A DNA stretch of 64,000 nucleotides from Lycium barbarum (Eukaryota > Streptophyta > Magnoliopsida > Solanales > Solanaceae): NCBI RefSeq assembly GCF_019175385.1, contig NC_083345.1, forward strand, positions 118,237,657 to 118,301,656, written 5' to 3'. The translations under genes and the position numbers were made by a program. The notes under the pieces were generated by a model. It was not told the origin of the DNA, searched no databases, and saw only the letters and a list, made by a program, of their open reading frames with translations. Positions 36,608 through 48,731 of this stretch are shown one piece after another (position 1 is the stretch's first letter; every line of letters begins with the position of its first letter).

Positions 36608-37400
36608 GTCGAGAATGTGTAAGGTTGAGATTAATGACGCAACACATTTGACAACTGTGTGATTTTTCTTTGAAAATGAAGATTCCAACAACACTATATG
36701 AAGTAATTATGAACACAATGCTGCTTGTAGAGCTCAACTGAATGAAAGGTACACCAAAGGGGACAACACAAAGCATATTCATTAAAGTTCTTTTTCACAT
36801 ATGATCTCTAATAGAATGTTGAGATAGGTGTTTAACATATTCGCTCTAGTGATGATTTGTCGGATTTGTTCATCAAGGAATTTCCACCATCAACTTTTGA
36901 AAAGCTGATCCACAAGATTGGAACGTGTCACCTTTGTGATATCAAATAATATTTTCATTAGTGGAAGTATAGGTTGGGGTTTTGTCCCATTGAGTTTTCT
37001 TGACAAAATTTTAATGAGGCTGCTAAAAAACTGTATTATTAGATATGCATTTTTTTTTGCGTCACTGGAATTTTTTCCCTATAGAGTTTTTTTCTCGTAA
37101 GATGTTAACGAGACACGTGATCCATTAATGGACATCCAAGGAGCAGTGTTGCAAAATATATTAAATATATATATGTACATTTTTGTGTTACTTTGAAGGC
37201 AAAAGCAAGTTGCAAGAACTAGTTAAGAAATAAAACAATTTGGTTAGAATGAAACCAATTAGTTGAGTTACTTGGTGAACAAGAAGTATTTCTACTATAA
37301 ATAGGAGAGTCTTCTGCTCCATTATGTACACCAACAAGAAGTCAAATACAAAGGACCCATTCAGCCGTGAGAATTATTCACAATTTTCGGAATAATTGTT
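36608..37400 (+). mobile_element. Copia 3' end remnant just downstream of copy 1
   Basis: Broken plus-strand translation resembles the end of copia polyproteins: NAACRAQLNERYTKGDNTKHI near 36715, and a STFEKLIHKIG-like stretch near 36890. A PPT-like tract precedes a probable LTR start TGTTGCAAAATAT at 37147, and a TATA motif (CTATAAATAG) lies near 37298. Its left edge coincides with the point where copy 1/copy 2 similarity ends. The right LTR end was not located. Confidence 0.6.
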
Positions 37401-39356
37401 CACTTTATTTCAAAATCAATGTTTGGTTATAAAATTTTCAAATCCAACTTGACGTTGGAATCAAAATTTGAAAAAATGCTCCAAACTTGTTTCCTAACTC
37501 TATCTTCATAAATTCCAAATAAAGTACTCTATTATTTTCTCTTTTACAAAAAGTATAATCAAACTCAAAACTTCATCTTCAACTCTAATTTCATAAATTC
37601 CAACAACAATAATACAATGTGATCCCGCAAGTAAAAAATATTTGGAATCTATGGCGAAACACCTACAAAAGTCTCTCCCTGTTCTCCAAAAAAAATTCTT
37701 TATATTCTTAGTAACTACCATCCATTCCACAAATCCGCATTTCTACTTTCTATCCGTGATTTCTATTACGCCAATAAGAGCTCCAATTCTCGGAACACAT
37801 ATTATCATCCAGATAGCTTAACTTTCAAATTTTTCCTTTTTTTTTTTAGTCGAGAATCTATCGGAAACAACTTTTCTACCTCACAAACATAGGGTGAAGT
37901 GCCCAAATATCCACTTTTGAGGTCGCCATTTAGATTTAACTAGTATTAAAAAAAATTGCAAGTTTACCCGCTACGGTACAACTCCAGACAATCGCATCTG
38001 CGTTTGGCAACTTCAAACATTCGCATCTGAAGCGTGACCTTGTGACCGAACATCAGACAGTTTCGCCTGAAATTCTCTGTGTTTGAATTTTTCATGTATG
38101 CCTGAATTTGAGTTGTAAATGACTGAAGTGTATGTGAAAATTGCCTAAATTTCAGTCATGTGAGTCTAAATTCTTTTCACAAAAAAGATATTTTATTTTT
38201 CGAATTTCAACAATCCAATGCACGATTCAACATCAAAATCTACTTCAAATAAATTCAAATTTGAAATATAAGTTCCATATATCATAAAGAACAAACTTCA
38301 ATCATCAATTTGTTAAAGCAACAACAAATCTAACAAACCCATTTTGCAATAACGGTAATTTGCCATTATTTTCAAGACCCATTTTAACACACTTTTAATA
38401 TTTGAAATTTTTCAAAAACATTATATTTCAATTGTTATAAATTCAAAAAATACTATTGTACAACAAATAAGAAGAAAGAAAAAAAAAAACAACGAATCAG
38501 CAGCAGTTCCTTTTGTCTGAACTTTACTTAAAGAAAGGAATTTGTGCAAAATAAAACGGAAGGTGGGTATCTATTAAATGGGGCAACCAAAATAGGATGC
38601 CCCATGAAATCTTTACGCAAGATCTGTATATATCCTATTCTTCTAGAATCCACTTATGAAATTATACTAAATATATTGTTATCATCGTGAGATAACCAAC
38701 TTCAAGAGCAATCACTACTAAAAAATCTATATTTTCTCACTGAATATCACTGAAAAATGTGTAGTGGTTATTTCCCACTGAATGTTGGTGGAAAAATTTA
38801 AATAATAGTATTTTCACACGAAAAAATTAAGAAATTTCCTAATGTTTCTATGAGAATTTGTTTTTTACTATGCGTTTTCCTAATGAACTTGTTCTATAAA
38901 AACGAGGTGAAAGAATATGTTCTAACGTAAATTTCTCACTCAATATCGATGAAATTTTTATTTCTAGTAATGAATGTAATCATTTCAACGTCACCGATCC
39001 TAAAGCCACGACACGTATATAGAGTTTGCTGGGCTTGTTTTCAAGACATTGGGAAGTACACTCTTTGCAGAACACTGGCTTGCATGCAACACAGTAAACA
39101 TAGGCTAAACCTCTAGAGTAAATGACAAAACAAATTAAAACCTTGTTCCCCAACTCAAGTACTCAACTGTACAATGCACAAAGCTTTTTGTGGAATATAT
39201 TATTGCACATTATAGTGACAATTCTTGAAAAGTGGGATGGTATTACTCGCAAAAGCAGTGACATGTCACTCTGAAGCTCTCAATCCTGGTGACGCTACTT
39301 ATCATTGATGACAAGATGCAGGACTAATTAATTTAACATGTTTCCTAAATTCTATA
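37401..39356. other. Non-coding AT-rich spacer
   Basis: No sustained coding frame with recognisable content on either strand. It contains short repeat-like stretches (for example around 37400-37740 and 38700-38980) that I could not assign. No gene called. Confidence 0.5.
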
Positions 39357-39524
39357 TTCTCTTTATGTCCAAAAAAATGTTATATTTTTTATAGTTAAAA
39401 ATCATTTTAACTTTAAAATATTTGGTTTGTCATTAATAAAATAATTTATAGTAACATGTTTAAAAAAAATTCTTAAACTTTGTGCGTAGTCAAGACAATT
39501 ACATATAAATTAGGACGGAGGGAG
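39357..39524. mobile_element. Stowaway-like MITE, intergenic
   Basis: Ends TTCTCTTTATGTCC and GGACGGAGGGAG, flanked by TA. 168 bp. Confidence 0.65.
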
Positions 39525-40149
39525 TATAAACATGAAGAATTTGAAAGTTAAAGTTGCATGGACATGCATTGCACTTGAAGAAGCATTAAAATTTTGTGAG
39601 AGAATAAAAATTACTTTAAAAACTGGCTTGCAACACTTGTTGAAACATAAAAACCAACTTTAAGTCGAAGTTAAAAGTTATACTGCCTCTGTTCCAATTA
39701 TTTTTCAAAAAGCTTAAGATTGCATGTCCGGATTTACAGTCAAAATAAAGAAGTTTGACTCTCAAAATTAGAACTGTATAATAAAAATTGGGACAAAGCA
39801 ACAATTTTTTAACCAAATGGGATAAATCTAATATTAAGAGCATGTTTGGATTGACTTATCTTGGGTGTTTTTAAGCTAAAATTGCTTTTAAGCACTTTTA
39901 TAGTATGTGGTAAACTAAAAAAGTATTCTTAATTACTTATTTTTAAGCCAAAACAGCAAAAAGAAAAAATGCTCAAATATGCCATCGAACTATTAGAAAA
40001 GGTTCATTAGTCATAGGCCGCGCTCAGCGAGGTAGAAGGTCCAAAAGTGAAAAAAAAAATCAAGAAATCGACTAAGTCCTTTTTGGCTGGTTGAGCTAGC
40101 TGAGCGAGGCCCATAGCGTGGTCACCCCTCGCTTTGGAGCTCGCCGAGG

Positions 40150-41064
40150 TGGTCCAGATGCCCCATACTACAAATTCAGCACTTAACTTGAAATTTCATT
40201 TATCAAACATTCCAACTTCGTAGAAAGCCCTTGAAGGACGAGATTTCTCTCCTCTCAACCTCCCACGTCAAGATAAGAACATCTCTATGATTCCTAATCA
40301 ATCCTAGCGCTAAATACATGATTCTTAAACAAAAAAATAGAATTAATAAGTAATCCTTCTCCATCGGTTCAAAGCGAGGGTTTAGGTGTTCTTCGTCAGC
40401 ATCATTGTCCCCCCCCCCACTCCCCCCTCCCCCTGCCATGTTCTTCCATGATTATACAAATTTGCACCAAAACTAGGGTTTCCAGCCATGTTCATGATAA
40501 CCCTAAGTACATGTACCATGATATACCATGTTGTATTAATAATTCGTTATTGTGTTTTTAATAGTCTATTTTGGTTATTGAGAATCTGTCTGTAATCCAT
40601 AAAAACCCATATTTTGCATTCCATGGGTTCTTAAATGCAAGATATGAAATTTTATATTTATTTTCATGAATTTCTACATGCTACCATGTTTTCATACAAG
40701 TTATACTATATACATCTATCTTCATGTTATAATAAAATCATCAATCATTTTTACAATCATGGGCTACTAAGTCAATTATATCCATATTCATGTTTTGGGA
40801 GTTGTACAGATTACTGAGAAGGCTCAGATAGCCTGAAACTTCGTATGCCAACGTGGGATAAGGATCGCTCCGCCCAGTTTGGACGATTCCTTCATGTTTA
40901 CCCATTGTGGGTCATTGAATCCATTCATGTCCTATTCATGTTTTGTACCTTGGCAAGGTACAAGATGTCTTAGCTGATCGAGCAGAGATCAGATGCCATA
41001 TGCTCACAGGGTGGTTATATTTAGGTTTTAATAAGGCTCTCCCACTTAAGATGTTTTACTCATG

Positions 41065-41153
<89 letters not shown>

Positions 41154-41738
41154 TGCGAGATATAATCATGTTCGTGTTCAGCTTACAGTTTCAATTTCAG
41201 TTATTATTTCATTTGCCGTGCTTATTTCAATCAGTTGCTTTACATACTAGTACAATTCAAATGTACTGACGTCCCCTTTTATTTCCTGGGGTCCTGCATT
41301 TTACGATGCAGATTTACAAGACGATGGATTAGCTCGTTAGGACTTTGCTCGTATCAGCTATTGGTGAGCCCCATCTCATTCAGAGTTTTATCTCTATTTA
41401 TATTTATTTCAGTCATGCAGTTAAGGTATGCCGGGGGTCTTGTCCCGGTAAACAGTTTAGCAGTAAGACTCATGTCAGAGGTTTCATAGACTAGACTAGT
41501 TCAGTTATGTCATGTTAGATGATCAGGGCCGTATAGCCAGTATTGGCTTAACATTTATTATATATTTTCAGACATATGATTATTTAATCCCATGCTTTAC
41601 TCTCACCATGCATGTTTATATTATATTTGCATCAGTTCATGCTCCATGTTGATTTAGCAAGCCATGGGGTTCGCTCGGTCACATGCTTCAAGGCACTGAG
41701 TGTCGTGTCACGCCTAAGCCATGGTTCGGGGCGTGACA
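40150..41738 (+). mobile_element. Partial LTR ending at 41738
   Basis: The right end (ATGGTTCGGGGCGTGACA) and the sequence leading to it are the reverse complement of the beginning of the solo LTR at 57156. Shared landmarks include 'tcaggctatctgaa' versus 'ctcagatagcctga'. The left end was not found, so the copy is truncated or diverged. It holds a long AT microsatellite. Confidence 0.65.
41066..41150. repeat. (AT)n microsatellite, about 42 units
   Basis: Uninterrupted AT dinucleotides inside the partial LTR; produces false Tyr-Ile repeat frames. Confidence 0.95.
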
Positions 41739-44570
41739 ATTCCTAGGCCTGGATGTAACACGGTACCCGATGCCTGACTCCATATGACCGAACGAACCAA
41801 CTGGCTGAATAAACATGTGATATCATAACATACTGAATGCGGAAAATAAACTAACACATACCGATATACTGGAAGTCTGAATGATATAAATCAAAGTGCG
41901 AAAACATTAATATAAGTCTGAAACATATCCGTAGACAACATTGCTTAACATGAAAAGCCCGAGACTCTATCTAGTTGTTACTCTAGTCTATGACGCCTCT
42001 AATGAAGTACTGAAAACACTAACTGTCTATAAATACTAAAAGCTTGTAAAGTAATGATAATGCCGCGAAAGAACTTAGGCTCACCAAATAGCCGGTACGA
42101 GAATCCTAGCGCCCTGAATCGTCAACTTGTAAATTGTTACCTGCATCATGAGATGCAGACCTCGGGCGAAAGGGACGTCAGTACATTTGAATTGCACTGG
42201 TATGTAAAGCAACTGAAATAAAGAACTGTAAATACTGAAATTGAACTGATAACTGATAACTGAACAGAACAAAGAAGTATTGATATGAATACTCCCTGTT
42301 CTGAATGAGAAATCACCTGTTTATCTGTGTAAATAAGCTGCGGCCTCAGGCCCAATTTATAAGTGCACAAGCTATGCCTCGGGACCAAGTATACGTATAC
42401 ATAATGATGAAAGATGAAAAAAATCAAGAAATCCAAGAAAATCAAGAAACACAAGACTAAAATTCAAGAAAAAGAAAAGTCCAAGAAGCTCAAGTTTGCA
42501 ATAGAGTTATTTTCTCTATTTGGTCTTCTTTATCCTTGTTTCTGGTTCCAAGCAAGGTGGTGATAGTCTTTATCTTGTTTTGAATAGCGTGTGGTGTTTC
42601 TTTATCACGTAAGTTGATTTCAAGTGGTTACTTATGAACTTTGTTTGTTCTTGATCATTCAAGAACGCGTTTCTTGAAAACCAATTCGTTCTATTTCATA
42701 CCAGAATCCTAATTTCCTTTCCATCGTTGTACCTTTAATATTTACTTGTTTTAAACAATTTAAGAGTTATTTTTATAGTTCAAATCGTCATCTTTCTCCT
42801 CGTCTTGAAATCACATAATTCTGAGAAGTATAGCTCGATTGACGTCCGTTTCTTGAATGCTACCCATCAATCGCTTCAACAATAAGATCCTGGTCGATTG
42901 GTTCTTTGTTAACTCGAAGAATCACATCACATAACTACGACCTCAAGTCTAAGATGCATAAAGCATAAACTACGACCTCAGGCCCAAATACATGTGTTCA
43001 ACATTCAGGAATTTAAAATCAGGAACTAAAAATCATACTGTAATACACGATGCTGAAATACCGAATCTTACTGAGTTACATGATACTGGAATACTGAAAC
43101 ATGTATTCATGAAATGATTATGAGGACTGAAGCTTAAATTGTTTATGACATGCTGAGTAATCTAGACTGAGACTCATGGGCATCAAACACAAGTCTATAT
43201 TGATTGCGCACTGAGCTTACAACGTTCGGAATAAAAGTCATGAATGAGTTAGGGAACTAGAGAATAGAAGTTCTACAACTATTCAAGGAATTAAGCTTAA
43301 CTATATTTCTGAGGCAATTCGTAACGTTGTAAAAGAAACGTAGCGTAAGGAGAATTATTAACATTCCCAACGTAGAGAGTTAGCCTCACATACCTTAATT
43401 CCGGCCTTTGAGCATAACACAATATTCGTCAACCCTTTCCACCTTAATCTATAACAATACAAGTCAAGGGGATTCAATATTAGCAATAATACTCATGCTT
43501 TGACCATCTAAGAATTTTATCAAACACCTGATGAGCATAAGACAACCTTCATTAATGGTGTTTCTACACCCAACAACCCATTCTCTTGCTCTTAGGTGAT
43601 TCTACAATCTCATATTGCTATAATCAATATCATTTTTCATCATCCATAAGATAAACAACACCCTTAATCAATAATCAACAATCAACAACCCAAACCTATA
43701 ACCGTTCATGCTTTTCTATCAAACTCGCCAACTCGTATCTCATGAACTTAGAGTCTAATCATCAATTCACAACTACAAATGATTAGAGAGTAGAAGCATT
43801 ACCTTTTTAAAGTTCAATCCTCTTGAATTCGATTTCTAGGGTTTCCATGTCCAACGATAATGTTCCAATCACAACTCTATCGATTAGAAGGGTTTACTCA
43901 AGTTAGAAAGGGATAGAGACTTGAAATCAACTTAGGATCATCATAGAATTTACCTTGGAGAGTTCTTGAGGCTTGGGAATTTCTCTCTCTTGCCTTAGGA
44001 TGATTTTTCGGATTAGGGGTGTTAGGGAAATAAACCCCAAGCTTAAATACAAGGAAAACATGAAAATATGAGGTTTTGGCCCGAAAACCCGACCCATCCG
44101 CATTGGGCCCACGTCGCACGTCCAATGCGGGAGCCTCTGCAGACTTTTAGTCAGAGAGTATGATTTCCCATACTAGTCCTGCGATGTGGGGTCAACGCAC
44201 GCGCCCCCACGCGCGGCGGGAAGCCCATGTCGGCTTCTGTGCAGTATTCGGTAAAATGGGCATAACTTCTTGTAAAGAGCTCCGTTCAGGCTCCATAATA
44301 TACAATTGAAAAGGTATTTCAAAGGTATACAACTTTCATGTTTTGCGTTTTCACAAAATTCTAAACTAATATTCACGAAATTGGGATGGAAGGCAGACCT
44401 GTCGTAAACTTAGCCAATTCTATCGAATCTTAAGCACCTCACTATTCGTCTTGATTTCAAAACAACTATTTCCACCCAAACTCATCCCGATAGTACTTCA
44501 CATGTCTAAACTATCACATTAATACTCATTTAACACATCCACACCTATTCTGAAATTAGGGAGTGTTACA
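41739..44570 (-). mobile_element. LTR-like sequence, inverted relative to its neighbour
   Basis: Plus-strand landmarks ('aacacggtacccgatgcc', 'tgaccgaacgaacc', 'ggaaaggtatttcaaag') match the solo LTR at 57156-59159 in the same orientation, ending in GAGTGTTACA. It abuts the oppositely oriented partial LTR at 41738. It is longer (2.8 kb) and divergent. Confidence 0.6.
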
Positions 44571-44855
44571 TTGACGCATGGCCAACGTGCATGGCCTGCT
44601 GCTCTGAGCATTTCTGTGATGCCCATCACTTCCTCCTCCCATCTCTGTTTGGCCTGATCTTTATATGGATGGAAAGGTATTTCCACGTACTACAACTTTC
44701 ATTAAGAGAACCTTTCCAATTCTCAACTAATCAAGGGGTTATGGTTGCCCGAAGTAGGCCCCTCGACCACTTTTGCAAAAACGTGAAACCTTCTAAATTT
44801 CGTTTAACTCTTTATATACGAGTCGTACCTTAGTCTGAGGACCCGAGGTGTTACA
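44571..44855 (-). mobile_element. Fragment of a third related LTR
   Basis: Repeats the LTR landmark 'ggaaaggtatttccacgtac' and 'caactttcatta', ending in CCGAGGTGTTACA at 44855. On the minus strand this is an LTR start (TGTAACACCTCGG). Only about 285 bp remains. Confidence 0.55.
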
Positions 44856-45220
44856 CAAATATGCCACTGAACTAGAAAATGACTCATATATGTCACTCGT
44901 AAAATGAATTGTTTAGATAATGCCACGTGGCAAAAACTAGTAATAGTATAGTTTTGTTAGTGAGTAACAACATAAATGACCCAAAATGGTAACGTCGGTG
45001 GCATATTTGAGCCCAACTATTAACGAGCGGAATGAATGAGCCTTTTCTGATAATTCAATGTCACATTTAAGCCTTTTCCCCAACAAAAATAAATCAAATA
45101 GTATCCCCAGTGAATATTTCAGGTTCTTTTGTCCATAACAGATGGAGTATTCTTTTTCTAACAATACAACATCTGTCTCCCACAATATGAATATTGAGTG
45201 AGTCGTTGAGGACTTTTTGT

Positions 45221-45230
45221 CTACAAATAG
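45221..45230 (+). promoter_or_regulatory. Degenerate TATA position of copy 2
   Basis: CTACAAATAG lies about 40 bp upstream of the pseudogene ATG; copy 1 has CTATAAATAG. The T-to-C change would weaken TATA binding. Inference from alignment of the two copies. Confidence 0.5.
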
Positions 45231-45892
45231 TTCACTTCCCCTCACTCTCTTTCAGAATCTTAGAAAAAATGGTACTTGACCACAGAAGCACAATCGCACC
45301 ACTTTCTCATCATAAACTGGGAAATGGACGATTTGGTTCATCCAGTAAGACACATAATTTTGATCACTACAAGAAGACAATTATAATTCAATTCTTTTCT
45401 AACAATGGCCTAATTTCAGTTTTAATTTTTTTTTTCTTGTCTCATTGTTTGAAGAACATGCAATTTGCCAGAGACCAGGCAGAGTAAGATGCAGCCACAG
45501 CCCACACTACTGTAGAATCAATGGTAAGGTGAGTCCCTTTTCTCTTCTTTTTATTTTTAGCAGGCGTTTCAATATAGTTGGTGGCATAAAGTCAAATTCT
45601 AAAGAGGTCTTAATTCTTTCAAGAAAATCTTCTCATATATATTTATTTGAAATTTATAAGTAATGTAGGTGTTTGAAAAAAGAATCAAGTCTTATATATG
45701 ATTTAGAATATCTTCTACTTGTACTATTTCCTTAACACGGTCATTCCAGAAAATACGTTTAGACTATCGGTATCAAAGTGACTATTGTGTTTTAAAGAAC
45801 TTTTGAAATTACGGCAATATTTTTCAGATTCTCATCATTTAGTGATCTTAGTATTTTACCACTAAATAGAAAATTGAAGATATTCTTATACG

Positions 45893-46022
45893 ACAAGAGG
45901 GGTCTCTCACATGTTAAGCACCCTTCACCTTTAATCGAAAAATCGTGGGTTCGAGTTAGCTAGAGAGCAAAACGGGGAGCGGGAGGGTTTAAAAAAAGTT
46001 ACCTAAAAAACAAATAGAAGAA
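45893..46022 (+). mobile_element. tRNA-derived SINE in intron 2 of copy 2, 17-bp TSD
   Basis: A box B-like GTGGGTTCGAGTT lies about 55 bp in, and the element ends A-rich. It is flanked by a perfect 17-bp duplication GAAGATATTCTTATACG (45876-45892 and 46023-46039). Long duplications of this kind are typical of LINE-machinery insertion. Confidence 0.85.
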
Positions 46023-46565
46023 GAAGATATTCTTATACGCTTTGTTATTTAAATCTCAACCATCAATATCACTAATAAAACAAAGTTTACTTTGTTGCAG
46101 ATTAGTTTCAAAGAGGCAAAGGAGAGAATAAAGGAAACTTTTATGAAAGTAGAATTATCTCCTTCTTCCTATGACACAGCATGGGTAGCTATGATCCCTT
46201 CAAGGCATTCTCTAAAACAACCATGTTTTCCTCAGTGTTTGGATTGAATTCTTGAAAATCAAAGAGAAGATGGATCTTGGGGACTAAATCCTAGCCATCC
46301 ATTGCTTGTCAAGGACTCACTTTCTTCAACACTAGCATGTTTGGTTGCTCTAAACGAATGGAGAGTTGGAGATAAGCCAAGTTTCGCCAAAATGACCTTC
46401 TATGAGAATTAGCAAAAGTTCAGTGATTTTATGATTAAAACAATTAGTTAAATAAATTTCCTGCAATAATACTTTAAATCTGATGACCTTTTGCGCAACT
46501 ATCCTAATAAGCCTATTCATTAAGTTCTTAAAGAGAGAGGGGTATACCGTATACTGATCAGAAGT

Positions 46566-47577
46566 CATGTTTTTGCGCGGATTGCCCTTCTTTTGGGTGG
46601 TCTTTAAATTTTGCCCCTCATATTTGTGGTTTTTAAATTATGCCTCTCATATTGTTGATCTTTAATTTTTGCCCTTCGCGTTGCAATCCTGAGCGTTCAC
46701 ACAGAAATCATGAGGTTCTGGGTTCGAACCCCCGCTCAAGCATAAATAAAAAAAAAAAACTCAAGGCAAGGTTTGGATCGCGTGTATGCCGGACCCGACA
46801 TACACTTGTTAAGGAATTACCAAAGTTATGCCGGATCCGGCATACTCTTGCCTTATGGGCAGACTTGGCATAAGTATGTTGGGCCCGGCATAACTTTGGT
46901 AATTCCTTAACAAGTTTATGCTGGGACCGGCATACTTATGGGCAAACTCTTAATTTGCAAACTTTTAGTTAAGCCTTAACTAAAAGTCTTTTTCTAGTTA
47001 TGCCTTATGGGGCAGACTTTTAGTTAAGGCACAACTAAAAGCATGCCCCATAAGGCACAACTAAAAATATGCCCCATAAGGCGGAACTTTTCCTTAAGGC
47101 ATAACTAAAATTTGCCTTATAAGACAAAGTCTTATGTCTTAAGGAAAAGTTATGCCTTATGGGGTATACTTTTAGTTATACCTTAACTAAAAGTCTGCCC
47201 CATAAGGCATAATTACGAAAAGACTTTTAGTTAAAGCTTAACTAAAAGTTTGCTCATGAGTATGCCGGACCTGGCATAAACTTATGAAGGAATTGCCAAA
47301 GTTATGCCGGATCCGGCATACTTATGCCAAGTCTGCCCATAAGACATAAGTATGTCAGGTTCGGCATAACTTTGGTAATTCCTTAACAAGTGTATGCCGA
47401 TGGGGGCATAGCGAAATTTAAACTCTGCCTTGCGAATTTTTTTAAAATTTTTGACTGAGTGGACGTTCGAACCTGGAACCCATGGGTTTTAGCCGAAGGG
47501 CAAAATTTAAAGATTTCCAATATGAGGGGCAAAATTTAAAGACCACCCAAAAAGAAGGGCAATTCTGTGAATTGCCC
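46566..47577. mobile_element. 1-kb foldback MULE-type element in intron 3 of copy 2, 9-bp TSD
   Basis: Inverted ends share 'gattgcccttcttttgggtgg' logic (left) with 'ccacccaaaaagaagggcaa' (right). Flanks are ATCAGAAGT at 46557-46565 and 47578-47586. The interior is a dense set of imperfect palindromes built from 'tatgccgg...ccggcata' and 'ttaactaaaag' units. No coding frame. Confidence 0.75.
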
Positions 47578-47659
47578 ATCAGAAGTAAGGTCCTCGTCTC
47601 GGCCCACAAAGCCCGGCCCACAAAGACCGGGTAGTGGGATGGGGCAGGCCTACTGCTTA

Positions 47660-47915
47660 GTCCACGTAATTGCACCGTTTTTCCCTTCAAATGGACTGGT
47701 CTTTAACTTTTGCCTTCCGAAATTGAACTTATGCCTAGCAGGGCATAAATTCTTTAAGAAAGTTGCCTTAACTCGTGGATATTATGAAGCGTAATTTATG
47801 CTCCTCTAGACATAAGTTCTATTTTAAAGGGCAAAATTAAGGACCAATCCATTTGAGCCCATTTGAAGGACAAAATTAAAGACCAGCACAAAATAGGGTC
47901 AAAAGTGCAAATGAC
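47660..47915. mobile_element. Short foldback element of the same family
   Basis: Ends 'tgcaccgtttttcccttcaaatgg' and 'ccatttgaaggacaaaattaaa...gtgcaaatg' are inverted and resemble 27576-27827. Duplication not resolved. Confidence 0.5.
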
Positions 47916-47989
47916 CCCGTTTATTCCCCTTAATCCTGTACCCCTAAGGCCCAGTACCCCCGATCCCCCAAAATAGTTTTCATTTTTTT

Positions 47990-48540
47990 GTGCGGAGTGC
48001 CCTTCAAATGCACTGGTCTTTAATTTTTGCCCCTTAAATTATTGGTCTTTAATTTTGCCATTCGCCTAAAACTCCTAGGTTCCGAGTTCAAACTCTCACT
48101 CAGTCAAAAAAATTTTAAAAAAAATCGCAAGGTAGAACTTGAATTCGCAATGCAGAGTTTTTCTTGCGAAACTCTGCCTGAAGGCTCAAAATTCTGCCTT
48201 AAGGCAGAATTTTACAGGCAAAACTCTGCCTTAAGGAGAGTTTGAAATTCTGCCTGAAGCGGGCAAAATTCTGCCTGTAGGCCTAACTTTGGCCCGAATA
48301 GGCATAAGTTTGCTATAAAACTCTGTCTTGCGATTTTTTTTTTTTTACTGAGCCGGAATTTGAAGCCCAAACCTCATGGTATTGGCAAACGACAAAAATT
48401 AAAGACCATCAATTTAGCGGTAGCGCTTTACTAATATAATAGAAAGTCAAGTTAGTGTTATGGTGTAGCGGAAGGCCCACTTGACTGTAGGGCCAAAAAT
48501 TAAAGACCACCCCAAATTAAGGGCAATCTTGTGAATTGCT
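47990..48540. mobile_element. Foldback element of the same family, adjacent to exon 4 of copy 2
   Basis: Ends 'gtgcggagtgcccttcaaat' and 'aattaagggcaatcttgtga' are inverted. The inner arms carry 'tctgcctt...aaggcaga' palindromes. It stops about 25 bp before the exon 4 acceptor. Confidence 0.6.
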
Positions 48541-48731
48541 GAATATTGTTTTCATTTTCTTGCAGGCCTTGGCTTTATTGATAAGTACGGTTGGGCAGTT
48601 GATAACAAGCATCAAATTTCACCCGGAGGATTTGATATGATATTTCCCAGTATGATCAAGTATGCTGAAAAACTTAATTTGAATTTGACTTTGCATCCTA
48701 ACCTTGTAAATCTGCAGGCAACATCTGAAAG

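Noticed and set aside
40203..40439. Minus-strand frame with a glycine-rich start near a C/G tract
   Set aside because: Lies in LTR-related sequence and its start depends on a homopolymer; no family recognised.
41062..41269. Frames with long Tyr-Ile repeats
   Set aside because: Direct translation of an AT microsatellite.
43898..44376. Short minus-strand frames near 44 kb
   Set aside because: Located in LTR sequence; no coding signature beyond an open frame.
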